IMG/VR virus record: IMGVR_UViG_3300021960_009997
Location: 1 to 61,786 of that record
DNA length: 61,786 nt
From: a virus
Strand: one strand, 5' to 3'
The translations under genes were made by a program, and so were the position numbers. The notes under the pieces are model-generated. The model had not been told where the DNA came from. It saw only the letters and a list, made by a program, of their open reading frames with translations, and ran no database searches. This document shows, one piece after another, positions 41,243 through 50,887 of the stretch (positions are counted from its first letter, which is position 1; every line of letters starts with the position of its first letter).

Positions 41243-41339
41243 AGGTATAAGGATCCTGTTCTCTCAGCTCTTTTAGTTTTTTCTTTAATTCCCTTTTACG
41301 TTTCCAATTCTTCCACCAATCTTTTATTCTTTGTATCAT
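41235..41339 (-). CDS. Very small basic amphipathic protein
   Basis: The 34-residue frame starts with an ATG overlapping the radical SAM stop (ATGA) and its end overlaps the SGNH start. It reads as a Trp/Lys/Arg-rich helix (IKDWWKNWKRKRELKKKL) with a tail REQDPYTYD. Similar tiny proteins ending in DPF/DPY-Y are familiar to me from marine phages, so I take it as real. Function unknown; being adjacent to a SPASM-like enzyme it could also be a peptide substrate, which is only speculation. Confidence 0.65.
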   Translation of the reverse strand: MIQRIKDWWKNWKRKRELKKKLKELREQDPYTYD

Positions 41340-42652
41340 TTGATTTCCTTTATGATGATGGTGTTTTTATCAGCTTCTTCCACCGCCTCTCTTACATAGT
41401 TCATCTCAGGTACAGTAGCATACATATCTTCGTTACGTATTTTATCAATTACCTCAGTGTCTTTAACAAACTTTCTTGCATAAGTTAAATCAAAAGGTTT
41501 TGTGAGTTCGTGTAAAACGTGATCAAACCTGTAACGAATAGAAGTATTATATTTCTTATCATAACTTGTAATAAAATTATTAAGTTTTTTAATTGTTTCT
41601 TGTTTAAACCAATCAGGAAGTATTCTTACATTATATTTTTCAGGCATATCTAAATAATTTAAAAAGAAATTGTTGTGCTGTAGTCCAAGACGCTTATCAG
41701 TTTTTATAACCCCTAACTCAAGTAGCCTATCAACAATTTCAGGAATACGGAATACATTCCAGGCACCTGTTGTGATACCAGGACGAATAACAATGTTATC
41801 TAACTTAACCATATCCTTAAGATTCTGTTCTACTTTAGGCCAATCAGTTCCTGATCTGATAAGTTCACCTCGTTCATCAATCTCATCTAAACTTGACCAA
41901 ACTTCGATCTTACCCGGCTCCCACTGTGACCAATAATCTAATACATTCTTGCCCTGATATATTAATTTTGAAGTATTGGTATTATATGAGATTCTCACAT
42001 CAAATCTTTTTGCTTCAACCAACATATCTAAAATATACCAGTGTTCGGGCATGAGTAGAGGTTCACCACCTGCAAAATAAATTTTTTCAACCTCGTCAAT
42101 CTGTTTCTCAAGGAACTTATAGTTATCAAGTCCGTCAATGGCATCAGTAGTAACAACCTTCTGCCAATCTTCTACGGGCCAGTTTAATTTTTTAGCATCG
42201 GGCAACCAACTGGAACTGTATGTAGGCCCACATGAGCGACATTTAAAGTTACAAAGATTGCTAAAACGAAAATCCCAATACTTCAGCTTCATTTCGGTTA
42301 CAGTGCCGTCTGCAAGTGTAGTTTCAGGTATGCGATCAATTACATGAGGAAACTCTCTATTGTGAAAAACCCTACTACTATCACCTGTAATAGGTTCTCT
42401 ATCAGTACAAGTTTTACAGTAACTCGGTATCTTACCATTCAACATATCCAAACGCATATGACGCATTCGTTGAGAATTCCAAATATCCTCGAAAGGTGTT
42501 TCGTTGATGTTACCAAAGTTTGCGGATTCGTGTTGTGAGGTTAAACAACAAGGAATAATCTTGCCGTCAGGTTCCAATGCCATGTGCATCCAGGGCACAG
42601 GACATATTGTATCCATGTTAATATCTTCACGTTTAAATGGCTTGTCACTCAT
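41336..42652 (-). CDS. Radical SAM/SPASM-like protein
   Basis: The 438-residue protein has an unusual order: an N-terminal set of cysteines (C17, C35, C36, C79, C82; CPVPWMHMALEPDGKIIPCC in parts) resembling a SPASM/twitch cluster site, then the radical SAM motif C134-x3-C138-x2-C141 (SNLCNFKCRSCGP). A GGEPLL motif (near residue 195, FAGGEPLLMPE) follows. This matches a group of twitch-domain radical SAM proteins common in marine T4-like phages. Reaction unknown; peptide or sugar modification is plausible. It is coupled to the 233-residue gene upstream (8-base overlap) and the 34-residue gene downstream. Confidence 0.85.
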   Translation of the reverse strand: MSDKPFKREDINMDTICPVPWMHMALEPDGKIIPCCLTSQHESANFGNINETPFEDIWNSQRMRHMRLDMLNGKIPSYCKTCTDREPITGDSSRVFHNREFPHVIDRIPETTLADGTVTEMKLKYWDFRFSNLCNFKCRSCGPTYSSSWLPDAKKLNWPVEDWQKVVTTDAIDGLDNYKFLEKQIDEVEKIYFAGGEPLLMPEHWYILDMLVEAKRFDVRISYNTNTSKLIYQGKNVLDYWSQWEPGKIEVWSSLDEIDERGELIRSGTDWPKVEQNLKDMVKLDNIVIRPGITTGAWNVFRIPEIVDRLLELGVIKTDKRLGLQHNNFFLNYLDMPEKYNVRILPDWFKQETIKKLNNFITSYDKKYNTSIRYRFDHVLHELTKPFDLTYARKFVKDTEVIDKIRNEDMYATVPEMNYVREAVEEADKNTIIIKEIK

Positions 42653-43346
42653 TGTTTAATCCTTTCACGTATTGCTTTTGATTGAAGTTATTTACTAAAC
42701 TTTCGTCTTTGTTTTCTATTGCGTTGTATAAACTGTCTGATTCAAACTCAGGATAGATATACAACCTACATTTTCTCATTTCGTCTGTAAAGTTATCTAT
42801 ACGCATTTTGTTTTTCAATGCTGCTTTTAGAAAACCCCAGCCTGGGTGTACTACTCGTCTTTCTGTTTCACCCTCAGTACCCTGTATCCAATGAGGAGTA
42901 TACTTATCATGGAAGTTCTCCTCTGATCTAACATAGTTAGGCACTGTTTGTATTGTATCAATCCAGTCACCGTATTCAGGACAACCTAACTGTCGCCACA
43001 CCTTTGTATTGATGACCATCATTTGGCCATGTATTTCAATCCAATAGTTCTCGCCTTTCTCAGGCTCCCAATCCAGTGTAAATGCCAAAGCAAAAAAGTC
43101 TGGATTGTTTCTTATATATTCGTCAACATAATCTATAAAGTTTGGGTCAGTTATAAAGTTACCTACGTGTTGTATGATAACAATGCCGTCAGAATGTTTT
43201 ACTGCTTCGTCTACTGTGTTGTAGACTTCAATATTAGATGACAGTTTGCTTGTATGCTCATACGTTTTATCTAATACGTACTGATATAGCTTTTCGTTTG
43301 CTACTTTGTTTTGATTTACAATAGCAAAACTATATTCTGTTAGCAT
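42645..43346 (-). CDS. Conserved phage protein sharing a domain with the 47024 gene
   Basis: The 233-residue protein has no assigned function. It resembles the N-terminal half of the 460-residue product at 47024-48406: both contain a strand predicting a Rossmann or GT-A fold (IVIIQHVGN here; VLILSAGMK there), then FALAFTLDWE/FFVAGNLRDGE, H-x-x-x-x-x-N/D-x-K-x-W, C-P-x-x-G-x-W and a GWGF/GWGY segment. The family may be a glycosyltransferase-like fold. It lies between the Asp-hydroxylase-like gene and the radical SAM gene with overlaps on both sides. Confidence 0.65.
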   Translation of the reverse strand: MLTEYSFAIVNQNKVANEKLYQYVLDKTYEHTSKLSSNIEVYNTVDEAVKHSDGIVIIQHVGNFITDPNFIDYVDEYIRNNPDFFALAFTLDWEPEKGENYWIEIHGQMMVINTKVWRQLGCPEYGDWIDTIQTVPNYVRSEENFHDKYTPHWIQGTEGETERRVVHPGWGFLKAALKNKMRIDNFTDEMRKCRLYIYPEFESDSLYNAIENKDESLVNNFNQKQYVKGLNNE

Positions 43347-43980
43347 CTAATCCACCCAATAATATAAGATGATACCTTGCCTCATCACTGTTATTGATTA
43401 CAATGTGTCTATTTGACACATCTACAACAAACCCTGTGCCTGCTTTGAAAGGCACGACACCTTTGTTTTCAAATACAAACTCACACCCTTCTGGATTATT
43501 TATAGCTATGTTCAAAGGACCAAACATTCTTTGTTTGCCGTCAGAATGTGGCATAATGTAACCACCCGGACCCACTTTCATTATTCTAACCCTGTCAAAA
43601 AAGTTATAAGGTAATGATTGACAAAACTTAGCAATGTTTGGAACAAGGTCACATAACTCTGTCCAATGATAGTTTGCTTCTTCTACACTGTCATAATCAT
43701 AAGCGTCACAGTGCATAGTTTTATTCATATCAATGCCGTGTAATGTAAGACTCTGCCACGATTCATGGCCATAGCCTGATAACCTTTCGCCTTTTCTGTG
43801 ATCGCTGAATAAATGATCTATACCTTTGCACTCATTCAAAAAGAGTTCAGTGTCAAAGTTAAAATCAAACTGATAATAGGCGCACTCAACATCATTATAT
43901 GACTCGTTGAATGTTTTATGTGAAACATTTTTACAGTCTTTATTTTGATTGTAAAAATCTAAAAGTTCGACAGGAAACAT
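43330..43980 (-). CDS. Aspartyl/asparaginyl beta-hydroxylase-like 2OG oxygenase
   Basis: The 216-residue protein has a complete cupin Fe/2OG site of the Asp_Arg_Hydrox family: H145-x-D147 (GGYIMPHSDGK), H192 (VSNRHIVINNSDE) and Arg202 (ARYHLI). LNIAINNPEGCEF and PFKAGTGFVVD are family segments. It would hydroxylate an Asp/Asn side chain in a peptide or protein, or another small substrate. Start overlaps the stop of the 355-residue gene by one base, and its 3' end overlaps the next gene by 17 bases. Confidence 0.85.
   Translation of the reverse strand: MFPVELLDFYNQNKDCKNVSHKTFNESYNDVECAYYQFDFNFDTELFLNECKGIDHLFSDHRKGERLSGYGHESWQSLTLHGIDMNKTMHCDAYDYDSVEEANYHWTELCDLVPNIAKFCQSLPYNFFDRVRIMKVGPGGYIMPHSDGKQRMFGPLNIAINNPEGCEFVFENKGVVPFKAGTGFVVDVSNRHIVINNSDEARYHLILLGGLDANRI
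43497..43504 (-). promoter_or_regulatory. Candidate late promoter TATAAATA
   Basis: Minus-strand TATAAATA inside the hydroxylase gene, about 150 bases before the 233-residue gene. Could be chance. Confidence 0.2.
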
Positions 43981-45047
43981 TACTTGTTCTCAATATATAG
44001 ATTGTCTACTGTGTCGTATTTACTCCACACTTCTTTGTTCCAATCTATCTTGTCTTTTTTACTACCAAACCACAAGTCAGTCATGGGTATCATTTCACCG
44101 TCATTCTCTTTGTATAGACATAACTGACCAAGAGGAATGTATCCAAGACAATATTCGTTTAGTTTCATGTGTGGGTCTTTCAGTTTCTTAAAGTCGTTGT
44201 CTACCCACCACTTGTGAAGACGTACCTGTGTGGTGTTAGGATATGCAGGAACAAGATTGATAAACAGTTCGGCAGCAAATCTTTGTTGTGGTCGTATCTC
44301 ATCACGTTCTACAGCAGCTATGTCATTGTCAAGTGAAGTAGACATCCAGTTTTTACCTAACGTGTTGTAACCCAAGTACAACCAACCCCAATCAATAGTA
44401 GGATTGAATAACATATAATCTTCAGGCTCCAAAGGTACGTGAATGTAGCCGTCTTTCTCATTAGGGAGAAAATCTGTCAGGCAAGTACAGGAAGTTTCTA
44501 CTTCAGGATTCAGCCTTCGTCTTATGATTGTTTCTGTATTGTGTATCTGTTCGTTAAGCAACAAAAAGGATTCATGTAAGACTAAATTGTGGGCATCGCC
44601 GGGCCAAGAACCGGGAAACTCGCCGCCGGGATAGGTGTTTCCGTAGTGTTCGTTATTTGTTGGATCATTCCAATAACCTGATTCAATAACTTCTGCCAAC
44701 CTATCACCATATATCTCAAACTCCTCATGTAAGTCATTCAAAAGATGCTCTGACTCCATCAAGGACTCAATGGTGGTTAATTGAGGAAGTTTTCTGTCAT
44801 AGTTATCATTGATATACTGTATGTTATCTTTAAATTCCTCAAACTCTGCTTCTTGTTCTTCTACATTTTTATAGCGACGGTAGTTTGCTTTAAGAGGATA
44901 TCCTCTTTTGTTATTTTCATCAATAACATCTACCCATTTTTTAGTAATATCAATATCTATCAAGTTAGCCCAAAGAGTAAGTTTATCACCCGTTTTGCTA
45001 TTTGACATTATAATTTTGGCTATATAATCTTGTCTAAAAAATTTCAT
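43980..45047 (-). CDS. Conserved hypothetical phage protein
   Basis: The 355-residue protein is unrecognised. The first third is helical and charged; the second half has a conserved-looking aromatic region (DYMLFNPTIDWGWLYLGYNTLGKNW in parts, then RPQQRFAAELF and VRLHKWWVD). A GGAAG ribosome site favours the ATG at 45047 over the ATG at 45008. It lies between the B12-radical SAM gene (14-base overlap) and the Asp-hydroxylase-like gene, so it likely belongs to the same pathway. It has an acidic composition and no membrane segment. Confidence 0.6.
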   Translation of the reverse strand: MKFFRQDYIAKIIMSNSKTGDKLTLWANLIDIDITKKWVDVIDENNKRGYPLKANYRRYKNVEEQEAEFEEFKDNIQYINDNYDRKLPQLTTIESLMESEHLLNDLHEEFEIYGDRLAEVIESGYWNDPTNNEHYGNTYPGGEFPGSWPGDAHNLVLHESFLLLNEQIHNTETIIRRRLNPEVETSCTCLTDFLPNEKDGYIHVPLEPEDYMLFNPTIDWGWLYLGYNTLGKNWMSTSLDNDIAAVERDEIRPQQRFAAELFINLVPAYPNTTQVRLHKWWVDNDFKKLKDPHMKLNEYCLGYIPLGQLCLYKENDGEMIPMTDLWFGSKKDKIDWNKEVWSKYDTVDNLYIENK

Positions 45048-47034
45048 ATACTTCCACGTCTTGTGTCTTACCTTTCACCAAATTTCTTTTCTCATATGAA
45101 AGATCCATAGGAAGCACAGCATTCTCTCCTTGTGAATCTCCTGTGCCTGTAAATTCTGTAATCACAAAGGTATTTTCATCCCATTTTCCTTTGACCTCAA
45201 ACTCACATTCAAAAGACTTGTTGCCTATTAACCACCACTCTCCTTGATGTACAAACTTGTGGTTTGCCTTACAATGGAAATTCCCTTCTTTATCTACTTT
45301 AAACCATTGCTTAGAATTATAATTTGACAGTGTTATACTTGTTCCAAATTCATCTAAATCCTCTTCGTGGTCAAAGTGTGTAGACAATTCAAACCCGCCA
45401 CGTACTCTCCAAAACATTCGGCAAAGACCGAAAAATTCATTTACAACAGTATCAGCAAAAGTTCCCATATTTAATTGAACAATATTATGGTCAAATTCTT
45501 CATAAGGCACTTCATTAATTATACTATCTTCATCATCAAAGTCAAGCGTAAAGTGATTACCAATATTAGGCCTGTCCTGAGCATTTTGTATAGTACCTTG
45601 TTTTTTACACTCCTCTAACCATATATAAAAATATTTAAGTCGCAAAGCTCGATGAAGTTTTGTGTTTGACCAATCTAAAGACCACCACACCCCCTCAAAA
45701 AGTCTATCCCAAGGAGACATATTATATCTTTCTCGGTTAAATTCAAAATCCGTTTGTTTTGCATCTGACATTCCCATACCAGGACTGATGGCAAAGATTC
45801 TATTTCTATTGTTCCATACAAGATTCATACTATGAGCAATGGCCTGTATATCCTCACCTTGTGCACCGACAATCCAATTAGCATGAGCATCAATGCCATA
45901 TTTCGCACAATGCAACAAATTATTGTTGACATCTTCTAAGTCAATATTCTTGCGCATGACATCTAAAACTTTTTGACTGCCACTTTCAATACCAAAACTT
46001 AAATTTACACAGCCGCCCGCTTTTAATGCTCTAAAATAGTCATCATCCATTCGTTTGTCACAGCGAGCATATCCCATCCATTTAATGTCCATCTTTCGTT
46101 CTACAACACCCTCAACAAACTCTCGCAATGTTTTAAGGTTGCCGTTTGTAAGACTGTCAATAAACCAAACAAAATTCATACCATACTTTTCTGTTTGTTC
46201 TTGTAGTTCATCAAGTATTCTTTCGGAATGCCTATCACGGTATTTCCAAAACCAAGTTTCCTTACAGAAAGAACATTTAGCAACACACCCTCGACTAAGT
46301 TCAGCACTAATACCAAATGTTGATGTATATTTGCCAAGGTTATAATCAGTATAATCGGGAAAAGGTAAACTATCAATATCAACCCGTGACATATTAAATG
46401 TCTCTCCAAGCTGTCTTGGGATGCCTATCAAGTTTTTTTCTTTCTTATCTAAGAAATCAATAAGTACCTGTTCTCCCTCGCCTCTTACGTAATGGTCTAC
46501 AAAATCTGGGGGAATATACTCTGGGGTATGACACTGTGGACCCCCATATATAATAGTTAAGTTCGGTCTCAATTTTTTGATTTTTTTAGTTATCATATGT
46601 GTACACATATAATTGGTGTCGTACACACTAAAACCCAATACATCTGGATTGCTATCTAATACACTCTGTATCCACTTATCTAATACTTTTTCATAACCAG
46701 GCAATACTCTACTTTCCCATTCGCCTGCGTGCCACCAAAACCAATGGTTAGAATCCCAGGCCTCGGGTACTCCCATATCATGGTAGCCTTCTACATTAAA
46801 ATCAAAAACCGTTGTTGTATACCCTGCTGATCGAGTCAATGCGGCCAGTCTGGCTAAATTGTAAGGAGGAAAAAACACGCCCCATGAAGGCATGATACAC
46901 ATCGTGAGTTTTGTTTTTCTTGGCTCAACATCATATACAATGGGGTTGACATTTTTCTTTGGCTTAAATGCCTTCTTAGAAGGCAATACTTTGTTGGCTA
47001 AGTATACGTGTTTGTCATGTACTTCAGTCGCCAT
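45034..47034 (-). CDS. B12-binding-domain radical SAM protein
   Basis: The 666-residue protein has an N-terminal cobalamin-binding-like domain (residues about 35-190: MCIMPSWGVFFPPYNLARLA, DVLGFSVYDTNY, TIIYGGPQCHTP, VRGEGE) and a radical SAM core with C-x3-C-x2-C near residues 250-257 (SRGCVAKCSFCKE), WFIDS, and SFGIESGSQKVLD. The C-terminal 200 residues are an unassigned beta-rich domain. B12-dependent radical SAM enzymes methylate unreactive carbons or rearrange skeletons. The canonical DxHxxG is not obvious, so cobalamin binding may be non-canonical. It overlaps neighbours by 11 and 14 bases. Confidence 0.85.
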   Translation of the reverse strand: MATEVHDKHVYLANKVLPSKKAFKPKKNVNPIVYDVEPRKTKLTMCIMPSWGVFFPPYNLARLAALTRSAGYTTTVFDFNVEGYHDMGVPEAWDSNHWFWWHAGEWESRVLPGYEKVLDKWIQSVLDSNPDVLGFSVYDTNYMCTHMITKKIKKLRPNLTIIYGGPQCHTPEYIPPDFVDHYVRGEGEQVLIDFLDKKEKNLIGIPRQLGETFNMSRVDIDSLPFPDYTDYNLGKYTSTFGISAELSRGCVAKCSFCKETWFWKYRDRHSERILDELQEQTEKYGMNFVWFIDSLTNGNLKTLREFVEGVVERKMDIKWMGYARCDKRMDDDYFRALKAGGCVNLSFGIESGSQKVLDVMRKNIDLEDVNNNLLHCAKYGIDAHANWIVGAQGEDIQAIAHSMNLVWNNRNRIFAISPGMGMSDAKQTDFEFNRERYNMSPWDRLFEGVWWSLDWSNTKLHRALRLKYFYIWLEECKKQGTIQNAQDRPNIGNHFTLDFDDEDSIINEVPYEEFDHNIVQLNMGTFADTVVNEFFGLCRMFWRVRGGFELSTHFDHEEDLDEFGTSITLSNYNSKQWFKVDKEGNFHCKANHKFVHQGEWWLIGNKSFECEFEVKGKWDENTFVITEFTGTGDSQGENAVLPMDLSYEKRNLVKGKTQDVEVYEIF

Positions 47035-48406
47035 TTTCTATCTCCTTGTCTATTCTACGACAATACGCATCTTGACCCAAAATTCTAAAATTGGTGTTTA
47101 TACTTTTTACAAAATTTTGCAAACACTTTTGATTTTCAAAAACGGGTTGATTTATTGCACTAAAATCTGTTGAAAAAATATTAGATACACTGACCAAGGT
47201 GTGCCCCTCAAAATAACTTGTTAGACTTTTTGGGTCATTGAACAAATCACATTCTATAAACTGTACTCTTGCTTTTCTAAACTTTTCTAAGGTTGTATAA
47301 AAATCATCAGTGAAAAAAGAAGAGCCACTTCCAAACGCATCTATACTTCTTTGTATAGAATCACTTGCTTCTTTTGTGTATATTGTATTTTCTTTATCGG
47401 AAAAAACTTTGCTACCTGCTACAAAAAAGTATTGTCTGTCTTTCCATTGTTTTGCCAGTTCTTTAATATCTGTTGATTCACTTTCATATATAAATTTAGC
47501 CCATGCCAAACTTAAAGGGTTATAATCATATATTAATAATGTACCGGTATCTTTCATATAATTAACTGCATTAATCATTTTAAATCCGGATGCTGGTAAA
47601 GCAACTGTGTCATAAAAGGGGTTGTTATATATTTCAAAGTCTATAGACTCTGTGTTAGTTAACCATATTTTCGGAAATGATACTGATCTTATTTGTTTAA
47701 TTACATTTTGCTGTACAATCAGTAAATCTATATTTTTTTCTGGTTTTATAATATTGTCCCAGAACTCAGCACTTCTATGTTCTGGATAACAATACTCATA
47801 TTTTCTTGAGGGTTGTAAGGAAATAACTCGCATATTATTATTTCCGGCAGCTTCAATGTAACCCCAACCCTGTCGCTGATGATGCTGTTCCTTTTTTTCA
47901 CCGGTGAAGTTTATAGTGATATGTTTGTCATTTATTACTTTTTCTACAACTGGTAATTCTCTTACCTCGTTTTCCCAACCGCCGAAACAAGGAGACCCTG
48001 CTCGACACCATCTTTTAACATCTACAAGTAAAATAGAATGATGTATTTCACAATAAGAATCTTCGCCGTCTCTTAAATTGCCGGCAACAAAAAAATCATC
48101 TTCATTGTCTATAATATCCTTAAAGTCAAACAAAGCAGACATATCCGATATTTTCATTCCGGCCGACAATATCAAAACATATTCATGTTTATCCTGAAGA
48201 TCAACTAAAGCAGAATCAATGTGAGTCGATTCATAAATTTTGATTGGATTATCAGGATGTACTAATTGATTCAATCTATGAGCATAAAATTTTGTATACT
48301 CTGTCATTTTATTTTGCAATGGAGTATGTCTTAGTGTGTCCGGTGGACAAATACATATTGCTAAATTATAATTGTCATTATAAAATGTAGTAGTTATTAT
48401 ATCCAT
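47024..48406 (-). CDS. Two-domain conserved phage protein (methyltransferase-like C-half)
   Basis: The 460-residue protein has an N-terminal half related to the 42645 gene product (VLILSAGMK, SPCFGGWENE, RQGWGYIEAAGNNN) and a C-terminal half with a Rossmann-like pattern (TVALPASGFKMINAVNYM, GTLLIYDYNPLSLAWAKF, VSVSNIFSTDF) resembling class I SAM-dependent enzymes with degenerate motifs. No catalytic residues can be assigned. The start overlaps the upstream radical SAM gene by one base. Such proteins recur in marine T4-like phages beside radical SAM and oxygenase genes. Confidence 0.6.
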   Translation of the reverse strand: MDIITTTFYNDNYNLAICICPPDTLRHTPLQNKMTEYTKFYAHRLNQLVHPDNPIKIYESTHIDSALVDLQDKHEYVLILSAGMKISDMSALFDFKDIIDNEDDFFVAGNLRDGEDSYCEIHHSILLVDVKRWCRAGSPCFGGWENEVRELPVVEKVINDKHITINFTGEKKEQHHQRQGWGYIEAAGNNNMRVISLQPSRKYEYCYPEHRSAEFWDNIIKPEKNIDLLIVQQNVIKQIRSVSFPKIWLTNTESIDFEIYNNPFYDTVALPASGFKMINAVNYMKDTGTLLIYDYNPLSLAWAKFIYESESTDIKELAKQWKDRQYFFVAGSKVFSDKENTIYTKEASDSIQRSIDAFGSGSSFFTDDFYTTLEKFRKARVQFIECDLFNDPKSLTSYFEGHTLVSVSNIFSTDFSAINQPVFENQKCLQNFVKSINTNFRILGQDAYCRRIDKEIENGD

Positions 48407-49503
48407 TATATATTTTTTAACCTAATTATATTTTCGATTCTTCTGTCAAGATCGTATTCAGACTTGACTTTATGTGGTTGGAATATTTTAGATTCACCAA
48501 ACTTTTCTTTATACCAGCCGGTATTTTTGTCGAATATTGGAAACTTTGTAATGTTTACATCTGTTGTACATAAACATTTGGTTTGTGTACAAATTTCAGC
48601 ACTGTCAGGCAGTCTATAACTCTCATGGTCATTGATATGAAACAAGTCGCCTCCCTGAAAACAGTTTCCTTTTTTCACATACCCATTAAAGTGTATAAAC
48701 AAAGATTCCAATCCTATATTACAGGCCCAACCTCTAAAATCATTTTCTTGGTTCATAACTAATTTATTTAGATCTGCCAGTGGTTCTACAGACCCGTCTC
48801 GTCTATAAACTGTAGAGCTTATATCAGCAGCTCTATATCTTTTATCTTTTATTGCGTGAAGTCCAGGTGCTGTCTGAATAACTGCTGAATTTTTTTGTAA
48901 CCATTCTTCCATTTCAGGTGTATAGTTTGCCCCACAGTTTCCAACATTTGCCTGTTCTTCATATATTCTAACAGCCTCAAAGCTAATAGTTCCGAGTCTT
49001 TTTAATTTTTCCCAAAAAGCAACACACCTGTCCCATCTATCAGAATCCATCATTACTCTAATAGAATTGCCCGTATATTTTTGACAATATACAACTTTGT
49101 CAACCCACTCATCTTCTTTAGCTTCATCTAACATAGCACAATGGTAACTCCAACTTATATGCCCACAATAAGGAGCAACCCTGTCCCAATATTTTTTTGT
49201 TCTCGCACCGTTAGTGGTTACAGTAGTAGTACCGTTTCCGTCATAAATTGTTTTTACAAGATCTGGGAAAAAAGGACTAACGGTTGGTTCACCCCCTGAT
49301 ATACTACACGTTATTGAGGGGTATGTATTTTGAAGTCTTTTTATAAAAGACAATAATTTTTCTTGTTCATAATGATGGTTAGTACCACTCCACAGTGAAG
49401 GCGGGCAATACCTACATTTGTTAGTGCATATATTGTTAATTACCAAGGTAAGTAATAAAGATTTAGAATCGTTTTTTATGTATGATACTGTGTTGTCAAT
49501 CAT
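48406..49503 (-). CDS. Radical SAM protein
   Basis: The 365-residue protein has C26-x3-C30-x2-C33 (NICTNKCRYCPPS), the GGEPT motif (ISGGEPTVSPFF, near residue 70) and TTNGAR. The C-terminal part carries clustered cysteines (WACNIGLES, GNCFQGG, CTQTKCLCTTD), as in SPASM-type auxiliary cluster domains. It is likely a peptide- or small-molecule-modifying enzyme; target unknown. Overlaps the methyltransferase-like gene by 8 bases. Confidence 0.85.
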   Translation of the reverse strand: MIDNTVSYIKNDSKSLLLTLVINNICTNKCRYCPPSLWSGTNHHYEQEKLLSFIKRLQNTYPSITCSISGGEPTVSPFFPDLVKTIYDGNGTTTVTTNGARTKKYWDRVAPYCGHISWSYHCAMLDEAKEDEWVDKVVYCQKYTGNSIRVMMDSDRWDRCVAFWEKLKRLGTISFEAVRIYEEQANVGNCGANYTPEMEEWLQKNSAVIQTAPGLHAIKDKRYRAADISSTVYRRDGSVEPLADLNKLVMNQENDFRGWACNIGLESLFIHFNGYVKKGNCFQGGDLFHINDHESYRLPDSAEICTQTKCLCTTDVNITKFPIFDKNTGWYKEKFGESKIFQPHKVKSEYDLDRRIENIIRLKNI

Positions 49504-50083
49504 TTTTTGTACCTATAGCCATGTATCTTTTAAAATTGTTGCAAGGCAAAATACCTGAATAGTCTGGGTCGTCTGAGTAGTTTTGATTTAAGAAATGTTC
49601 TAATGATTCACTGCACCGAATGTGTTCTTCACAATCAAAGTAATCGTTTCCCTGTATAATGTAGGTAGTGCCGTTAGGTATATTATCCCACCACTTACTA
49701 TATATATCTTGTGTCATGTGTTCACATGAAGTGTTGATAACTAACCCTGGTTTTGAGGAATACTGATATTTGCTTGCGCATGAAGTGATAGAAGTAATAT
49801 TATCTCCACATGAAATTTGTTTAAATACATTCTCACAATGAGGATCCAAGTCCACTGTAATAATCTTAATTCCTGGAAATTTATCAGATATAAGCTGAGC
49901 AAGAATCCCGTACCAACCACCAAATATAACTACATTGGTTATCTGCATATCTTGAATTTTTGATAACAACCACTGTTTACTGTCAAATTGACTGGGCCAA
50001 AAACATTCAGTAAATCTTTTCGCTTCTTCAGGATTATTGCGAATATACTCCATCCATTTTAAAACATACTTGTCCGAAATCAC
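49496..50083 (-). CDS. SAM-dependent methyltransferase-like protein
   Basis: The 195-residue protein has a class I Rossmann pattern: VVIFGGWYGILAQLI (motif I-like, residues about 50-64), IITVDLDP (acidic end of strand 2) and LVINTSCEHM (motif IV region). Length is short for a full methyltransferase, so a binding or degenerate role is possible. The gene follows the glycosyltransferase gene directly and overlaps the radical SAM gene. Substrate unknown. Confidence 0.65.
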   Translation of the reverse strand: MISDKYVLKWMEYIRNNPEEAKRFTECFWPSQFDSKQWLLSKIQDMQITNVVIFGGWYGILAQLISDKFPGIKIITVDLDPHCENVFKQISCGDNITSITSCASKYQYSSKPGLVINTSCEHMTQDIYSKWWDNIPNGTTYIIQGNDYFDCEEHIRCSESLEHFLNQNYSDDPDYSGILPCNNFKRYMAIGTKND

Positions 50084-50887
50084 TTATTCACCACTATTAA
50101 AATTACCAATTATTGTTGTTTTGGATTGTGAAAAATCTAAAGAGCTTACTCTATCAAAAAAAGGTATCATATTTTGAGTATTATCCTCACTAACAAATGC
50201 GTGTAATGTGCCACCTTCTTGTAAATCGTAATGATAGAATTCTCTACCTCTAATTAGGAAATAGTTTATTGTAGGTGTCTGACTGTACAACTCAAACATT
50301 GCTAAATAATCATCCGCTGCTTTTAGTTCTTCATTATAACGAAAACTTTTAGCTGCATGAGATGACAATAAAAGAAACCTATTAAAGGGTAAAATGTCCT
50401 CGGTCAATTTATTCAATTGACGTAACATTCTCCAGTTAGGTTTGGACTTAGCAGCAAATGTAGAGCCTGACATATTTTTAGCAAAGTCTTTCCATTCTGT
50501 TTGTTTCCCATTATATGTCATTGTGTTTTTTAACTCACCAAACACATCAGGCATAGTGTCGGGTTCTAAAATTTTTGCGTAACGTACAATTTCTTTGACA
50601 GCTCCTTTAACATAGTAATCGTCACCATCAATAGGCAATAGATATTGATAGCGTTTTTGAATAAAATAATCCAACACACTATTCTTACCTCTGCCCGGTG
50701 TCCCGTTACATGGTGTTTCGATTACTGTATAGCCAGCACAGCTCTCCTCAACCTGCTTTAAATAATGCGGATCGGGAGAGTTCACAATAACTACAATATC
50801 TACATCTTTACAGTCTACTGAGTCTATACATCTTCGTGCTTTTTCTGCGTCTCTTGTAGTCAATACTCCAACTAAAAACTTAGACAC
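50084..50887 (-). CDS. Family 2-type glycosyltransferase
   Basis: The 267-residue protein opens KFLVGVLTTRDAEKARRCIDSV, the GT2 nucleotide-binding strand, then VDIVVIVNSPDP, GRGKNSVLDYF and LLPIDGDDYY with the DxD motif (near residue 93). A GT-A inverting or retaining sugar transfer to a surface glycan or other acceptor is expected. Cytoplasmic. It overlaps the TauD-like gene by 8 bases, in the promoter-proximal part of the operon. Confidence 0.75.
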   Translation of the reverse strand: MSKFLVGVLTTRDAEKARRCIDSVDCKDVDIVVIVNSPDPHYLKQVEESCAGYTVIETPCNGTPGRGKNSVLDYFIQKRYQYLLPIDGDDYYVKGAVKEIVRYAKILEPDTMPDVFGELKNTMTYNGKQTEWKDFAKNMSGSTFAAKSKPNWRMLRQLNKLTEDILPFNRFLLLSSHAAKSFRYNEELKAADDYLAMFELYSQTPTINYFLIRGREFYHYDLQEGGTLHAFVSEDNTQNMIPFFDRVSSLDFSQSKTTIIGNFNSGE

